Shown here: in pieces, positions 21,446 through 33,550 of the stretch | Layout: every line of letters begins with the position of its first letter | Position numbering within the stretch: position 1 is the first letter of the stretch | Origin: Arabidopsis thaliana | Lineage: Eukaryota; Streptophyta; Magnoliopsida; Brassicales; Brassicaceae | Length of the DNA stretch: 64,000 bases | Reading direction: 5' to 3' | NCBI RefSeq assembly: GCF_000001735.4 | Contig: NC_003071.7 | Coordinates: 19,071,443 to 19,135,442 of the forward strand | Position numbers and translations under genes: made by a program | The notes under the pieces: model-generated | Told to the model about the DNA's origin: nothing | What the model saw: only the letters and a program-made list of their open reading frames with translations | Databases searched by the model: none

Positions 21446-24400
21446 CTTTCTTTATCTCCCAGATTACACCAAATCCTACCAAACCCAAAACCACTTAAAC
21501 GGAGAAGAAAACCAAACCTTTCTTCTACACAACTCAATGATTGACTCAACGATGCTTGAAACCATATAAACTCGAGTCTCTCCAGCTTCAAGATTCCAGT
21601 AATCAGATTCTAAGGAAGAAAAGGTCGGAGCTTTGAACAATTTGAAGAATACCCACCAGGAAAAAATGCAAACCCAGTGATGAATCACGCTCAAGAGAAG
21701 CTTGCGCCGGTGAAGAAATATCTCGCCGAAGAAAGATTCCAAAAAGCTTTGATTTTTACAGAGAAATTGAACAATTGAATGAGAGTTGCAACTAGAAAAG
21801 TCTGAAGGTTGAAGAAGAAGAAGAAGATACAGTTAGAGAGGGAGAGAGAGAGAGAAGGAGACAAGACTTGCTGGGGTAATTGAAGTTTGTATGAAAGCTC
21901 TTTTTAAAAACCCAACCATGGTTACTTATGCACGTTAATTACTTTGGTTATTCAACTTAACCATGGTTAATAATTACTCTGATTATTAACTCTGTTTCCT
22001 GATTTTAAGTTCACTTACTTTGATTGTTTCTCTCCGAATAAAGATAGAAAATCTAAAATCTCTTTTCAAATCTATTTTGCAAATGGATTATCTCACCCCT
22101 AAATCTGGCTAGTCTTTGAATTTGTCTCCAAATCCGATTAATTTCGTAAAAGTAATACATACTTGATGGTGATTTTAGTGAAACAACGATATTTGCACTT
22201 GGTAAATTTTAGAGAAAATAGTGTTTTGTGTACACACGTGTGTATGTACCTACGTGAGAGATTCAAATTATAGTAATGTACTTAAGAAGTATAGATCACA
22301 TGGTCGAAATATTTTAAAATTTATTATGTACTAAATAGTACTAAATTAATTATTTGTTTTTATTTTTTTCTCTACCAATAAAAATAACTCACATGCATAA
22401 AGAAACAAAGAAATATTGTCTGAATTGTCTGGTGGGGTTTTGGTTATTTCAGACATCGTTATTAACGTGGGTCCATTTAATTAATAGTATAGTCTGAGTA
22501 TATTATTCTTATCAATAGTATATATATAGTCCTTAACTTCGATATAAAAAATGGTACGTTCTTTCTTTATTTAGATTTTTATGGAAAGAAAATTATTTGT
22601 CGCATAGGATTTGCGTGAATCTCATGCCCAACAGTAACGTTCAACAAAAAGGGTCTCGTTCTGTGAGAGAGCACCATGTGATGGACTTTTAACCTACTTT
22701 TCTATCATCATGTGTTTGTAGTTTTCTAATTGTTTTCTCCCCATTAATTAAAAACTTTTTTTATAATTACATGATTATATTCATAACCTATTTTAAAGTA
22801 TTATCGCATGAGATAAGCCTCACCATGTTTTGTATGGGGATATTTTCTTATAATAATTTAAAATGACATCATTAAAATTTGCATATAAATAAAGAAAGAG
22901 ATTCGATAAACCTAATTCAAACTTAGGGATAGATAGTACAATGAAAACTCGTACATTGAAATGTATACGTTGATATACTAAAGCTTTGTAAAAAAACGTG
23001 ATGATAATGTACAATATTGTGACGTGACATGCAAAATTTGACCTCTTGTTTTGTAGATTAGGATGATAACGCGATGATTGGTGTCTTTTGAGTAATTCGG
23101 AGTCGCACCAACTTATAAATTCTTTATCTTCTTAAGTTCTAATAGAACAAAAAAACTCATATCTCATATTTTAATTAGTACTAAAAACTATAACCTAATA
23201 CTGAACGTGTTTTGCGTAGGCTTGTTTAATACTATTTTTTTTTGTCTATAATAATTAATACTCTTTCGTTAGAAGAGAATAGATTAGATACATTGCTTCA
23301 AAAAAAAGAAAAAAGAAGCTAATAATAGTTACAAAACAAAATTGGCTTTATCATTATGAATTTCACTTATTTATCTTTTTAAGATATGTAGAGAACCTAA
23401 TTTAAATTTGAATTTGTAGATTGAATTTCGGTAATTTTATATAAAATAAAACAAAATAGTTTTAACAAAATTCAAACGAGTGTTATATATACATTAGTGA
23501 GATTATGCAACGAGAATAAAAAAACAATAACGGATAAGAGTAGGGCTCAATAATCGAATGGCAGAGAGCGAATGATAGGGAAAATGTGGGGTCAAGTGGA
23601 GACACTCGTGACTACGGTGGTCTTTATTGCAGACAATAACTTCTCCTGTCTCATATGCCTTTTGAAAACGTAAATTGCAAAAATGATTTGTCGTGTTTCA
23701 CTTCTTTTGTCCTCGCAATTTCGCATTCTCTTTCTCTATTCTAACGAAAAACGCGTCTAACCATTTCGTAGATGAAAAGTTGTAGAAGATTTGAGCAGCT
23801 TATCAATTTCGCATTCTTTTTCTCAATTATAAACGCGTCTATCCATTTATAAGTTGAGAAGTGTAAAGGATATATAACTTGAATGATTATCAACAAAATG
23901 TAGGGAAAATAAGCCAAAAATAAAAACGAGTTAACAAAACCGACTCTATTGTGAATTCATAATATAGGTACTAAAATTTATATTGTATCACTATTTCTTA
24001 TTAAAAAAAGTGTTACCGTTCATTTATATACCTCTATATTTTCTCGAAAACTATACTTTAAAAACTACATAGAAAAACATGCATAAAATCTTAAAACAAG
24101 TTTGTTTTTCTAAAACATATTTGTATAAAGGAACCGTGGGAGTATATATATGTTAATATGTACTATATATTTTGTCATTCAACGTATGTTTTCTTCGAAA
24201 GCTACCAATATGTGTAAAACTAATGTTGCAAAGTGGTGTTACTTGGGAAAATTCGGTTAGGAACAAAGGGGCTAAATAAGTCGCTTTGTTTACGCAACTC
24301 ATCTTCTATTCTTCTTTATATATCACGCGTTTTTCGTGGGCTTCAATGGGCCACATGAGGTCGACATTTTTAACCTTTATATTCAAAAGTACGGCAAAAA

Positions 24401-25424
24401 TACATCATGCGCCACGTGGCTTTCTTTGTTTATCATAATCTCACACGTCTCACGTGTGACAAATGCTAACGCTAACTTAACTAGTGGGTTTGGTTAGCCA
24501 AAATACCAAATGATACAATAAGAAAACAAGCTGAGTTACTTGGCAACAAAATTTAGTTCGAGGTGAGAAATTCATGTGCAATTGAATATTAGTATGACTC
24601 GTCTGGCTTTAACATCAAAATCAAGCACAAAACAGAAAAATACGTCATCAAAGCAATAACTATTTGACTAATTAAGAAACTCATTTTCTTGTTTGCAAAC
24701 CCTTTTTTATATATTTGTAGTTTTGTAGACAAACGAACGTGATGCGTTTGGACCAGCGTCACAGACGTTGACGGCTTTGGGACACGTTTGAAGAAAGAAT
24801 ACGTCGACATTTCTTATTTCAGACTTGCTCTCTTTTTAGGTTCACTACACGAATTTTCACGTACACAACTTCACAACACGTTTTAGTTACGAGATTCTGT
24901 TTTTTTGTTCGATAATTTATTTTAGTAACACGTAAATAGATGATTTATATGGTTGGTATAATTATAAATGCACCGACAGACTTGAAACTAGAAATTCTAC
25001 CGACAGAAATTCTTGCTCGGAAACCATAGACTACCTACCCTATTAATGTCAATGCTATTTGATTAAAAACAAAAGCATTAATTGATCTTAGAGTTATGGG
25101 TTTATATTTTATAGGAAAGAGTAAAAGCTCATTATATTTATGGGCTTATAGAAAAGAGCAATAGCCCATTTAACCGACTTACTCTATCGGGTATAACCAA
25201 AAACCCGATAACCCGGCTCGTTCATCGGGGAATTTTCCGTTTTCTAAAAGTAAATCTCTTTGAAATAAAAAAGCTTCTCCGTTTCCCTCTTTTGAAAAAA
25301 TCAGAAACCCTAAAATCGCCACTCTCTCGTCTCTCTTCGCGGTCCATTCTGCTTCATCTCTCCCGGCGAAACCTTAATCGAACAGCTCGGATTCGATCCT
25401 ATTCTCTGTTGTTTTCTAAGAAAG
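21446..25424. promoter_or_regulatory. Long upstream region shared by divergent AIB and CAS
   Basis: About 4 kb without a gene. From the AIB side: a leader with GA-rich tracts (21815-21870) and a probable start near 21890; a 14-bp palindrome TACACACGTGTGTA (22231-22244) with a G-box at its centre; and AT-rich sequence. Two related blocks of about 70 bp lie at 23716-23790 and 23804-23870. On the CAS side there are CACGTG at 24413-24418 and 24451-24456, Site II motifs (TGGGCT 25141-25146, AGCCCA 25163-25168) and AAACCCTAA (25305-25313, telo-box-like) in the leader. No open frame here has family content. Confidence 0.55.
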
Positions 25425-28343
25425 ATGGAGTGGAATCGGGAGACTCTAGTGTTCCTTTCGCAATGTTTTCTTAACACGCTCTCTCCGATACCGGAGCCTC
25501 GTCGAACGGCTGAGAGAGCACTCTCGGATGCTGCTGATCAGGCTAACTACGGCCTAGCCGTTCTCCGTTTGGTGGCTGAGCCAGCAATCGATGAACAGAC
25601 GCGTCACGCCGCTGCTGTCAACTTTAAGAACCATCTCCGTTCGCGATGGCATCCTGCTGGTGATTCTGGTATCTCACCGATCGTAGATTCTGAGAAGGAG
25701 CAGATCAAGACACTCATCGTCTCTCTTATGCTCTCTGCTTCTCCTCGTATCCAGAGCCAGTTGAGTGAAGCCCTAACCGTCATTGGTAAGCACGATTTCC
25801 CCAAAGCTTGGCCTGCTTTGCTTCCTGAGCTTATCGCCAACCTTCAAAACGCTGCTCTCGCTGGCGATTATGTGTCCGTCAATGGTATTCTTGGGACCGC
25901 TAGTTCGATTTTCAAAAAGTTTAGTTATGAGTATAGAACCGATGCTCTGTTTGTTGATTTGAAGTATTGCCTGGATAATTTTGCTGCTCCTTTGACTGAA
26001 ATATTCCTGAAAACGTCTTCGTTGATTGATTCTGCTGCGAGCTCTGGTGGTTCACCTCCGATCCTGAAGCCTCTCTTCGAGTCCCAAAGGCTGTGCTGTA
26101 CAATATTTTACTCTTTGAACTTTCAGGACTTACCGGAGTTTTTCGAGGATCATATGAAGGAGTGGATGGGAGAGTTTAAGAAGTATCTATCTTCAAATTA
26201 TCCCGCCTTGGAAAGCACAGAGGAGGGGTTAACACTTGTTGATGATCTTCGCGCTGCTATTTGCGAGAATATCAATCATTATATTGAGAAAAACGAAGAA
26301 GAGTTTCAAGGCTTTTTGAATGAGTTTGCATCAGTTGTCTGGACATTGCTCCGGGATGTGTCAAAGTCTCCTAGCAGAGATCAACTAGCTACTACAGCAA
26401 TCAAGTTCTTGACCTCTGTGAGCACAAGTGTTCACCATGCTTTGTTTGCGGGGGACAATGTTATCAAGGAAATTTGCCAAAGTATTGTGATTCCTAATGT
26501 TTCTTTGAGGGTGGAAGATGAAGAAATTTTCGAGATGAACTATATTGAGTTTATCCGTAGAGATATGGAAGGAAGTGATGTGGACACTAGAAGGAGAATA
26601 GCTTGTGAGCTACTCAAAGGCCTTGCCACAAACTACAAAACACAAGTGACAGAAGTAGTTTCTCTTGAGATACAGAGGCTCTTGAGTTCATTTTCAGCAA
26701 ACCCGTCGGCAAACTGGAAAGATAAGGATTGTGCAATTTACTTGGTTGTCTCTCTATCTACTAAGAAGGCAGGGGGTGCATCTGTGTCTACAGATCTCAT
26801 TGATGTTCAAAACTTCTTTGCAAACATTATTCTCCCGGAGCTGCAAAGCCGCGATGTCAACAGCTTTCCAATGCTAAAGGCAGGGTCCTTGAAGTTCTTA
26901 ACTATGTTTCGTAGTCATATACCAAAGCCCTTTGCAATGCAGTTGTTCCCAGAGTTGGTCCGTTTCCTTAAAGCAGAGTCGAACGTGGTCCACTCTTATG
27001 CTGCTAGCTGCATAGAGAAGCTCTTGCTAGTGAAGGAGGAAGGCGCAAGGGGTAATAGGTATGCTGCTGGTGATTTAAGTCCCTTTTTGCTGCAGTTGAT
27101 GACAAACCTGTTTGATGCGCTGAAATTCCCAGAATCAGAGGAGAATCAATATCTGATGAAGTGTATAATGCGGGTCCTTGGTGTTGCTGATATCAGTGCT
27201 GAGGTTGCTGGACCTTGCATCGGGGGATTGACCTCTATTCTCAGTGAAGTTTGCAAAAATCCTAAAAATCCTATATTTAACCACTATCTCTTTGAGTCTG
27301 TGGCTGTACTTGTTCGACGGGCATGTGAACGTGATATTTCTCTTATATCTGCATTTGAAACGAGTCTTTTCCCAAGCCTCCAGATGATTTTGGCGAATGA
27401 TATCACAGAGTTCTTGCCTTATGGGTTTCAGTTGCTGGCTCAGCTTGTTGAGTTAAATAGACCAACTCTCTCACCAAACTACATGCAGATCTTCTTGCTG
27501 CTCCTCTCGCCTGAGTCATGGAAGAGAAGTGGCAATGTTCCAGCTCTTGTGCGCCTGCTTCAAGCTTTTCTGCAGAAAGCACCTCATGAGGTTACTCAAG
27601 AGAATCGGTTGAGTCAAGTTCTGGGGATATTTGAAAAGCTGGTTGCATCTCCTAGCACGGATGAGCAAGGCTTTTATATCCTTAACACGATTATTGAGAA
27701 TCTGGACTACAGTGTGATTGCACCTTACATGAAAGGTGTATGGAGTGCTCTATTCACACGCGTTCAAAACAAAAAGACAGTCAAGTTCCAGAAGTCGCTA
27801 GTAATATTCATGTCGCTTTTCTTGGTGAAGCATGGACAGGCTTATCTAGTGGAGACTATGAATACTGTTCAGCCAAACATCATCACTGCTATCGTGGAGC
27901 ATTTCTGGATTCCGAACCTGAAACTGATCATGGGGAGTATGGAGGTCAAGTTAACGGCAGTTGCTGCAACTAGACTCATATGTGAGACTCCGGCTCTCCT
28001 GGATCCATCAGCTGCTAAACTCTGGGGGAAGATGCTTGATAGCATAGTGACGCTTGTTTCCAGGCCTGAGCAAGAAAGGGTACTTGATGAACCTGAAATG
28101 CCAGAAATCTCAGAGAATGTTGGATACACAGCTGCATTTGTGAAACTCCACAATGCTGGGAAAAAAGAAGAGGATCCTCTGAAAGACATCAAGGACCCAA
28201 AACAGTTCTTGGTCGCTTCTGTTTCGAGGCTTTCTTCTGCTTCTCCTGGTAGGTACCCACAGATAATTGGTGAGAATCTTGAACAAGCAAACCAAACAGC
28301 TTTGATCCAGCTCTGCAATGCTTACAACTGTGGAATTGCTTGA
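25425..28343 (+). CDS. CAS: CAS/CSE1 (XPO2), importin-alpha re-exporter
   Basis: A single exon of 972 residues, the usual length of CSE1/CAS (about 960-970). The importin-beta N-terminal (IBN_N) repeat covers about 24-100 ([20 protein letters not shown], then [10 protein letters not shown]). The Cse1 HEAT-repeat domain (~155-520) has [12 protein letters not shown] and the block [20 protein letters not shown]. The CAS/CSE1 C-terminal domain runs to about 960. With RanGTP in the nucleus it binds importin-alpha and returns it to the cytoplasm, so it is needed for each round of classical nuclear import. It probably has a 3' UTR intron: TGA at 28341-28343 is followed two bases later by a GT donor (28346), with an AG acceptor at 28431-28432. 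Matches At2g46520. Confidence 0.96.
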
Positions 28344-29004
28344 AGGTAAAGTGTTTGTATTGACTTGAAGAATGGTTTCAGATTCGTATTCAGGAATCAA
28401 TCTTGATGGTGATTATAAACTGTTTTTGGCAGGAGAAAAAAGGGGAAAGAAGAAGGGAAACACAACATCACTGGATTGCATTGCGTCTGCGAAGAACAAG
28501 TGGTCAAGTCATAAATGCATATTTTTGTCCTAAAATCGGGAGTTTCATAGCATGTGCAAGTTAGATTAGAGAAGAGCATCCATCATCTTCCACCAAAACT
28601 TGGATTTCTTATTTTTGATTTTCGCATTTAAATGGGGGGTTTGTCTTGATTTCCCTTTAAAAGCAAAGCATGTTGTTCATCTCTGTATGGTGGTACTATG
28701 TGTTTATGTGCATTTTGTCGTAATGTCTGTTGGTCATGGATTCATCATGGTTTTGGTTGTTATTAAAGATGGAGAAAGCCAAGCATGTTTCATAAACTTC
28801 TCGATTTGGAGAACTAGTTTCGACGTGGGCCTGTAATCGAAGTTTGACCCATATATCTAATCAAGTCAATTTTTCATTATCATTTTTTTTGGGGCCAACA
28901 TCTCTTCCTTGATTAAGAAATTTGTTTTTATTTAACTCCGTGCTTTAAATTTTAATTTAATCTTTCAAGTTGAGAAGTGGAGTGTACTGTCGATACAAAA
29001 TTGT

Positions 29005-29007
<3 letters not shown>

Positions 29008-29098
<91 letters not shown>
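29008..29098. repeat. AG/CT dinucleotide microsatellite, about 45 units
   Basis: An uninterrupted (AG)n run of 91 nt downstream of CAS. The reverse strand translates as a run of LS repeats, which explains the open frame there. It is a likely highly polymorphic marker between accessions and could bind GAGA-type BPC proteins. Confidence 0.97.
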
Positions 29099-29101
<3 letters not shown>

Positions 29102-31222
29102 AATGGGGAACAAGAGGTTAGGAGGTGATTGTTGGTGCTAATCATATGGACCTATGACCACTAAACTCTTGCCTAATTCTTAATTAACAATATCGTCATT
29201 GACAACACATGAATAAAGGAGGGAGAAAATGGTAGTTTTTTTGTTTGTCTTAGGCCACCAGTTATACAAATCGCACTTTTTTTTTATTTTTCACTTCCTA
29301 GCAATCATTATTGTAGGAAAACATTTGATGTCGACAAAAGTCTTGTAAGTAATCTATATTTCATACTCACCACTCTTACGTTTTTTAACTTTATACTATT
29401 CATAAAATCTTTATAACAAAACATTATAAATTCGGCTGGTATATTGTCTAGTGACCATCTAATATGGCCCTCGCACGTTGGCGATATCAATGATTGTCAT
29501 GTTTTCGTCTTCATATTTTGTATCCATTTTTATTTATCTTATTTATCTGTATGATATAGATTGTATATGAGAGACATGTTATGGGTAAGGGGAAATAATG
29601 GAGATGGGGAGAGATAGAGATTGAGACCCATCATGGTCCTGGCATTGAGAGAAAGAGAGAGAGAGATGGTGTCATATGATATGATCATGTGATTTATCAT
29701 ATGGTCCCCTCGTTTTATAATATAAGAAAATGAAATTATAGTGGACCAACCATTGTTAATATATCGTAACTTTCTTGTTTCGACTCTTTTTGAACTTTGG
29801 TATAAATTTATGTTTATGTATGTGTGGATTTGGCTTAAAGTAGATTCAAACTCAGTGAACCCACTCAAACACAGTTGTCAATAATTAGAGACCTAGTTAG
29901 AGTGTACTTTTCTTTTTTCTTTTTTATATAAGATGGTAAACGTTTTCGATAGCAGAATTCAGTTTCTCCAAAATTATACTTCATATGTATCATAAGTCAT
30001 CTGTTTCGAGTTGAACGATTTGTTAGAATCAGATTCATCTTGTTAGCGAGTCTACTCACGTTAGATTATTAAGACATTACGATGTACGACTACCATATCA
30101 CACATTAGAAAGAACAAACAAAAATGGAGTGCTTTCTTCTTTGATTAGTTTTAAATGTTTTCCCCCAAGTATTTTATGAAAACTTGACCAATCCTTTGTC
30201 AAACATGTGAGGTGCCTTTATTTGAATAAAATTGGAAAAAGGTAATAAATAAACACAAACAAGTACTAGGAATCCTTTCCTTATTTAACAAAATAATTAT
30301 ACATCCACCACTTCCTACAAATATATGTTAATTTCACAAAAGAGAGCAATCATGGAATGAGAAAATAAAACAAAATTATATTTTCATTTTTCCCGATAAT
30401 AATGAATTATATATATGACCCGTTGAATTGGTAAATTATATAGGTAGGAAAATGGTACGAACTATTTTTATTCGGTAGAATGGATCTCAAACAGATTCTC
30501 CAAGATGTATAACACGTATCGCTGGAGTTGTACGGACGAGTTTGATACGAAATTCCCATTCAATGATACACTTTAATTTAGAGGATTTAAATGTTGTTTT
30601 TATAATGGGATTTGAATGGATGCTAATTGATATTGGAACACATGTTTACTATGCAATCAGATTTCAAATGTTAGATGATTAATAAAAATGAAACAGGATA
30701 AAATATATTTTTTAATTGTTTATGTGAAATTTTCTTCTAGTGATGTATCATCATTTGTTTATGTGAAATTTGATATTCCATATGTTTTAGTATATCCATA
30801 AGAAACTCATATCTAAAACTGATGTATCATTATCCATTAATATTAATTTGTTGTACAAGTGAATGATAGTTAATATCGCTTATATACGTGATTTCTTGCC
30901 GCATGTACGTGAGATCACACTTCATGTGCATCCAAAAATTTGCATTTTATTTCTAGAAATTAAGCGACAAGGAAGACAGAGCTAGAGAGTACTGTCTTTA
31001 CTCTTTAGACGTGCATATGTCTCCTCGTACTAATTACTCTTTTAAAATCCTTGCATTTCATTATTTTCTGCGACAACATATTTGGTCGGAACTTGCCAAA
31101 TGATGTAGCTATTGTCCACGTGATGTTTTAGTTTGCTATAATATGTTTTAAGTGGATCCTTACTCAACATTAACACCACCCTATAATAATAAAAAAAATT
31201 TAACCATTCATTATTCAAGTTT

Positions 31223-31281
31223 GATAACCAATATATATCCGTTGCTCAAAAAAAAAAAAAAAAAGATAACCAATATATATC
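31223..31281. repeat. 17-bp direct repeat flanking an oligo-A micro-insertion
   Basis: GATAACCAATATATATC occurs at 31223-31239 and again, without mismatch, at 31265-31281. The 25 nt between them are CGTTGCTC followed by about 17 A. This resembles a target-site duplication around the poly-A tail of a severely truncated retroposon. Confidence 0.6.
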
Positions 31282-33550
31282 TTATTGCTGTATTTATCTT
31301 TATATAGTTTTATTTTAATAGTTTTTGAAAACTGAAACCATAACAAGAAAGCGTGAATCCAAACGCATTCCTATGAATTGTAAATTGACAAGTAGCATTT
31401 TAGAATAGATGGAATCTAATCTCTAAATCGTAACCGAATAAATGGATTGGATCCGTTGCACAGATGGTTTACAAAGATAATCATATTATAACTAATCCGA
31501 ATTTCAATCTTGTTTTGATCTATCTTTTAATAGCAAAGTCCATGAGTTTAGTGTTTTTGAGATTCCTGGACCAAAGGGTCATTTTTCGCATATTAAAATG
31601 AATGAGATAATTACGACAAAAAAATGAATGAGATAATTTGGGAAAATTAAATATATACAAAACCATTATTATATGAATGTACTAAATTATTTTTAAATTT
31701 TTATATTTCACCTATACCTAATACAGAATACAGTGTCATTGCTTTGACTCCCTCCACCAACAAGTGAAAAACCTAATAAAATTTTACTAATAGAAAACGA
31801 ATAGTGGAAGAAACCATGTAATGTCCAATCAACCAGTAAATCGGTTTAAAATATATAAAAAGTCAGTATTCTTAAGTAGAAAGATAATAAATTTGTGCAA
31901 TAGTAATCAAGATAGTAGATACGCCGTTGGAATCAAATCTTCTTTTCTTGAATGTGTTGTTAACTTAAGCCAACCATTTGATTCTCTTTACTGCAGCTAT
32001 ATTAATTATTAAACACCAATGCAATAACCATACATTTCTTCGTTTTATTTAGTCTGTATATTCGATCATGACATCATTCTCCCACACTTCCAAAAAAAAA
32101 AAAACAATTCGATGACGATATCTATATTAGTTGAGACATGCATATCTACAATACGAATATTCGTTATTCTCATTTACTGATGTGGCGATTATGATTTATG
32201 ACTAAACGAGTGATTAACTATATACAAAAAGTAACAATTAAAACAAAAGTAATAGAAAAATATTGTGAAATGAAAATTCCAGTGTATCACTAATGAAGCA
32301 ATTAAGAATAGAAAACTAATACTATAATGTTTATATTCCCATCCGTGCGTTTCCATTCACTTTAAGAAATGATCATATTCGCAACCAACAATTTGAAGCA
32401 AACGGTCCTCTACTTTTTATTGTTCGTTTTCTCTTTACCGAATTTTAAAATCACGTTAATTATCTGTATAACTACCTTTTTGCGTTGAAGTATTTACAAC
32501 TTGAGTAAAATGTAGATTCGTATCAGGATACAAACACACAATAATACTATTCAGAGTTCTTAGTAAATTAGTTTCCTTTTGCAGCGATTTATTTCCGTCA
32601 AGTGTATAATATAGTTAACCAACATAACTTAAGTTAAAATTTCCCAAGTATAGATATAACAGAAGATCAAATATCGACTCGAAACTGAGTTATAATTAAA
32701 TTAACACGTGAAAATAAATAGAAAAACAAGAAAATATCTCGCACGCTTTCCAAAGCCCTAGAACAATAACGTTCGATGGATTGGAAAAATCTCTGCTGGT
32801 ACATTCACGAGCCAACACGTTTGCCTGCCACGTTCCAGACACAAGCTAGAAAGTAACGGCATCGTCAAATCTAACGAGACTCATCAAGGAACAATTTATA
32901 AACATCAATTTCTTTTTGGTTTCACACGCCTTATTATGGTAAGAAACTATTTTTGCCTATTGAATGAAAAAAATTGATAAGACATATGAAGGATGAGACC
33001 TAACTATAGTCTTAAGTACATAACATTTACTACTACTCAAAACCGTTGTCTTTAATTTTAACGGTCCACATTCGTTCTCACAATAATTGACCATACGTTT
33101 GTTTAAATACTTCAAAGGAAAGGAAAAACAGCAAGACGTTTGTGAGGTAATGGACAAACGACACGTAGTTTGAAAGATGAGAAGGAAGACAAAAAGGCAT
33201 AGAGAGGAGGAAGAGAAGGAGCGGTTTCGTAACTGAAACTGAAAAAGCTTTAAGAGAAAACCCGGAAAAAAAAAAAGAGAAATATTTTAATCAATTCTTC
33301 TTTATCACAAAGAGTGCCTTTGTATTAATGAATTTTGATGTTGTGTAATGAATACAGACATAACCGTCGTGTCTCGTCGTTAAAGAAACGAGAGTTTTTC
33401 AGCTCTTTACTTACCTTTTCTTCTTACCCTTCTTTCATGACTCTTCTTCTTTGATGGGTTAATAATGCTTTGAGCTTGATGATTTCGATTTTAGTTTCCT
33501 GTTAGTGTTTGTTTTCTTCTGTAAAGCTTGGATTTTTTTTGGTTTCTTCG

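Larger units (their letters stand above)
28344..33550. other. 5.2 kb AT-rich spacer between CAS and ARF11
   Basis: The first ~500 bp is the CAS 3' UTR, with a likely intron at 28346-28432. Then come an AG microsatellite (29008-29098), AT-rich sequence with local direct repeats (30716-30771, 31223-31281, 31595-31638), isolated CACGTG sites (31117-31122, 32705-32710) and the ARF11 leader (from about 33250, CT-rich near 33400-33440). All open frames are short and without recognisable content. No tRNA box B-like sequence was seen. Confidence 0.5.

Noticed and set aside
21476-21742. 88-codon open frame upstream of AIB on the gene strand
   Set aside because: It only reaches this length from a TTG codon; the first ATG is at 21565, leaving the 29-codon uORF reported separately.
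28957-29145. Minus-strand open frame with a long Leu-Ser repeat
   Set aside because: It is simply the translation of the AG/CT microsatellite.
32957-33157. 66-codon minus-strand frame upstream of ARF11
   Set aside because: Short, AT-rich, no family content, and no sign of splice or promoter context.
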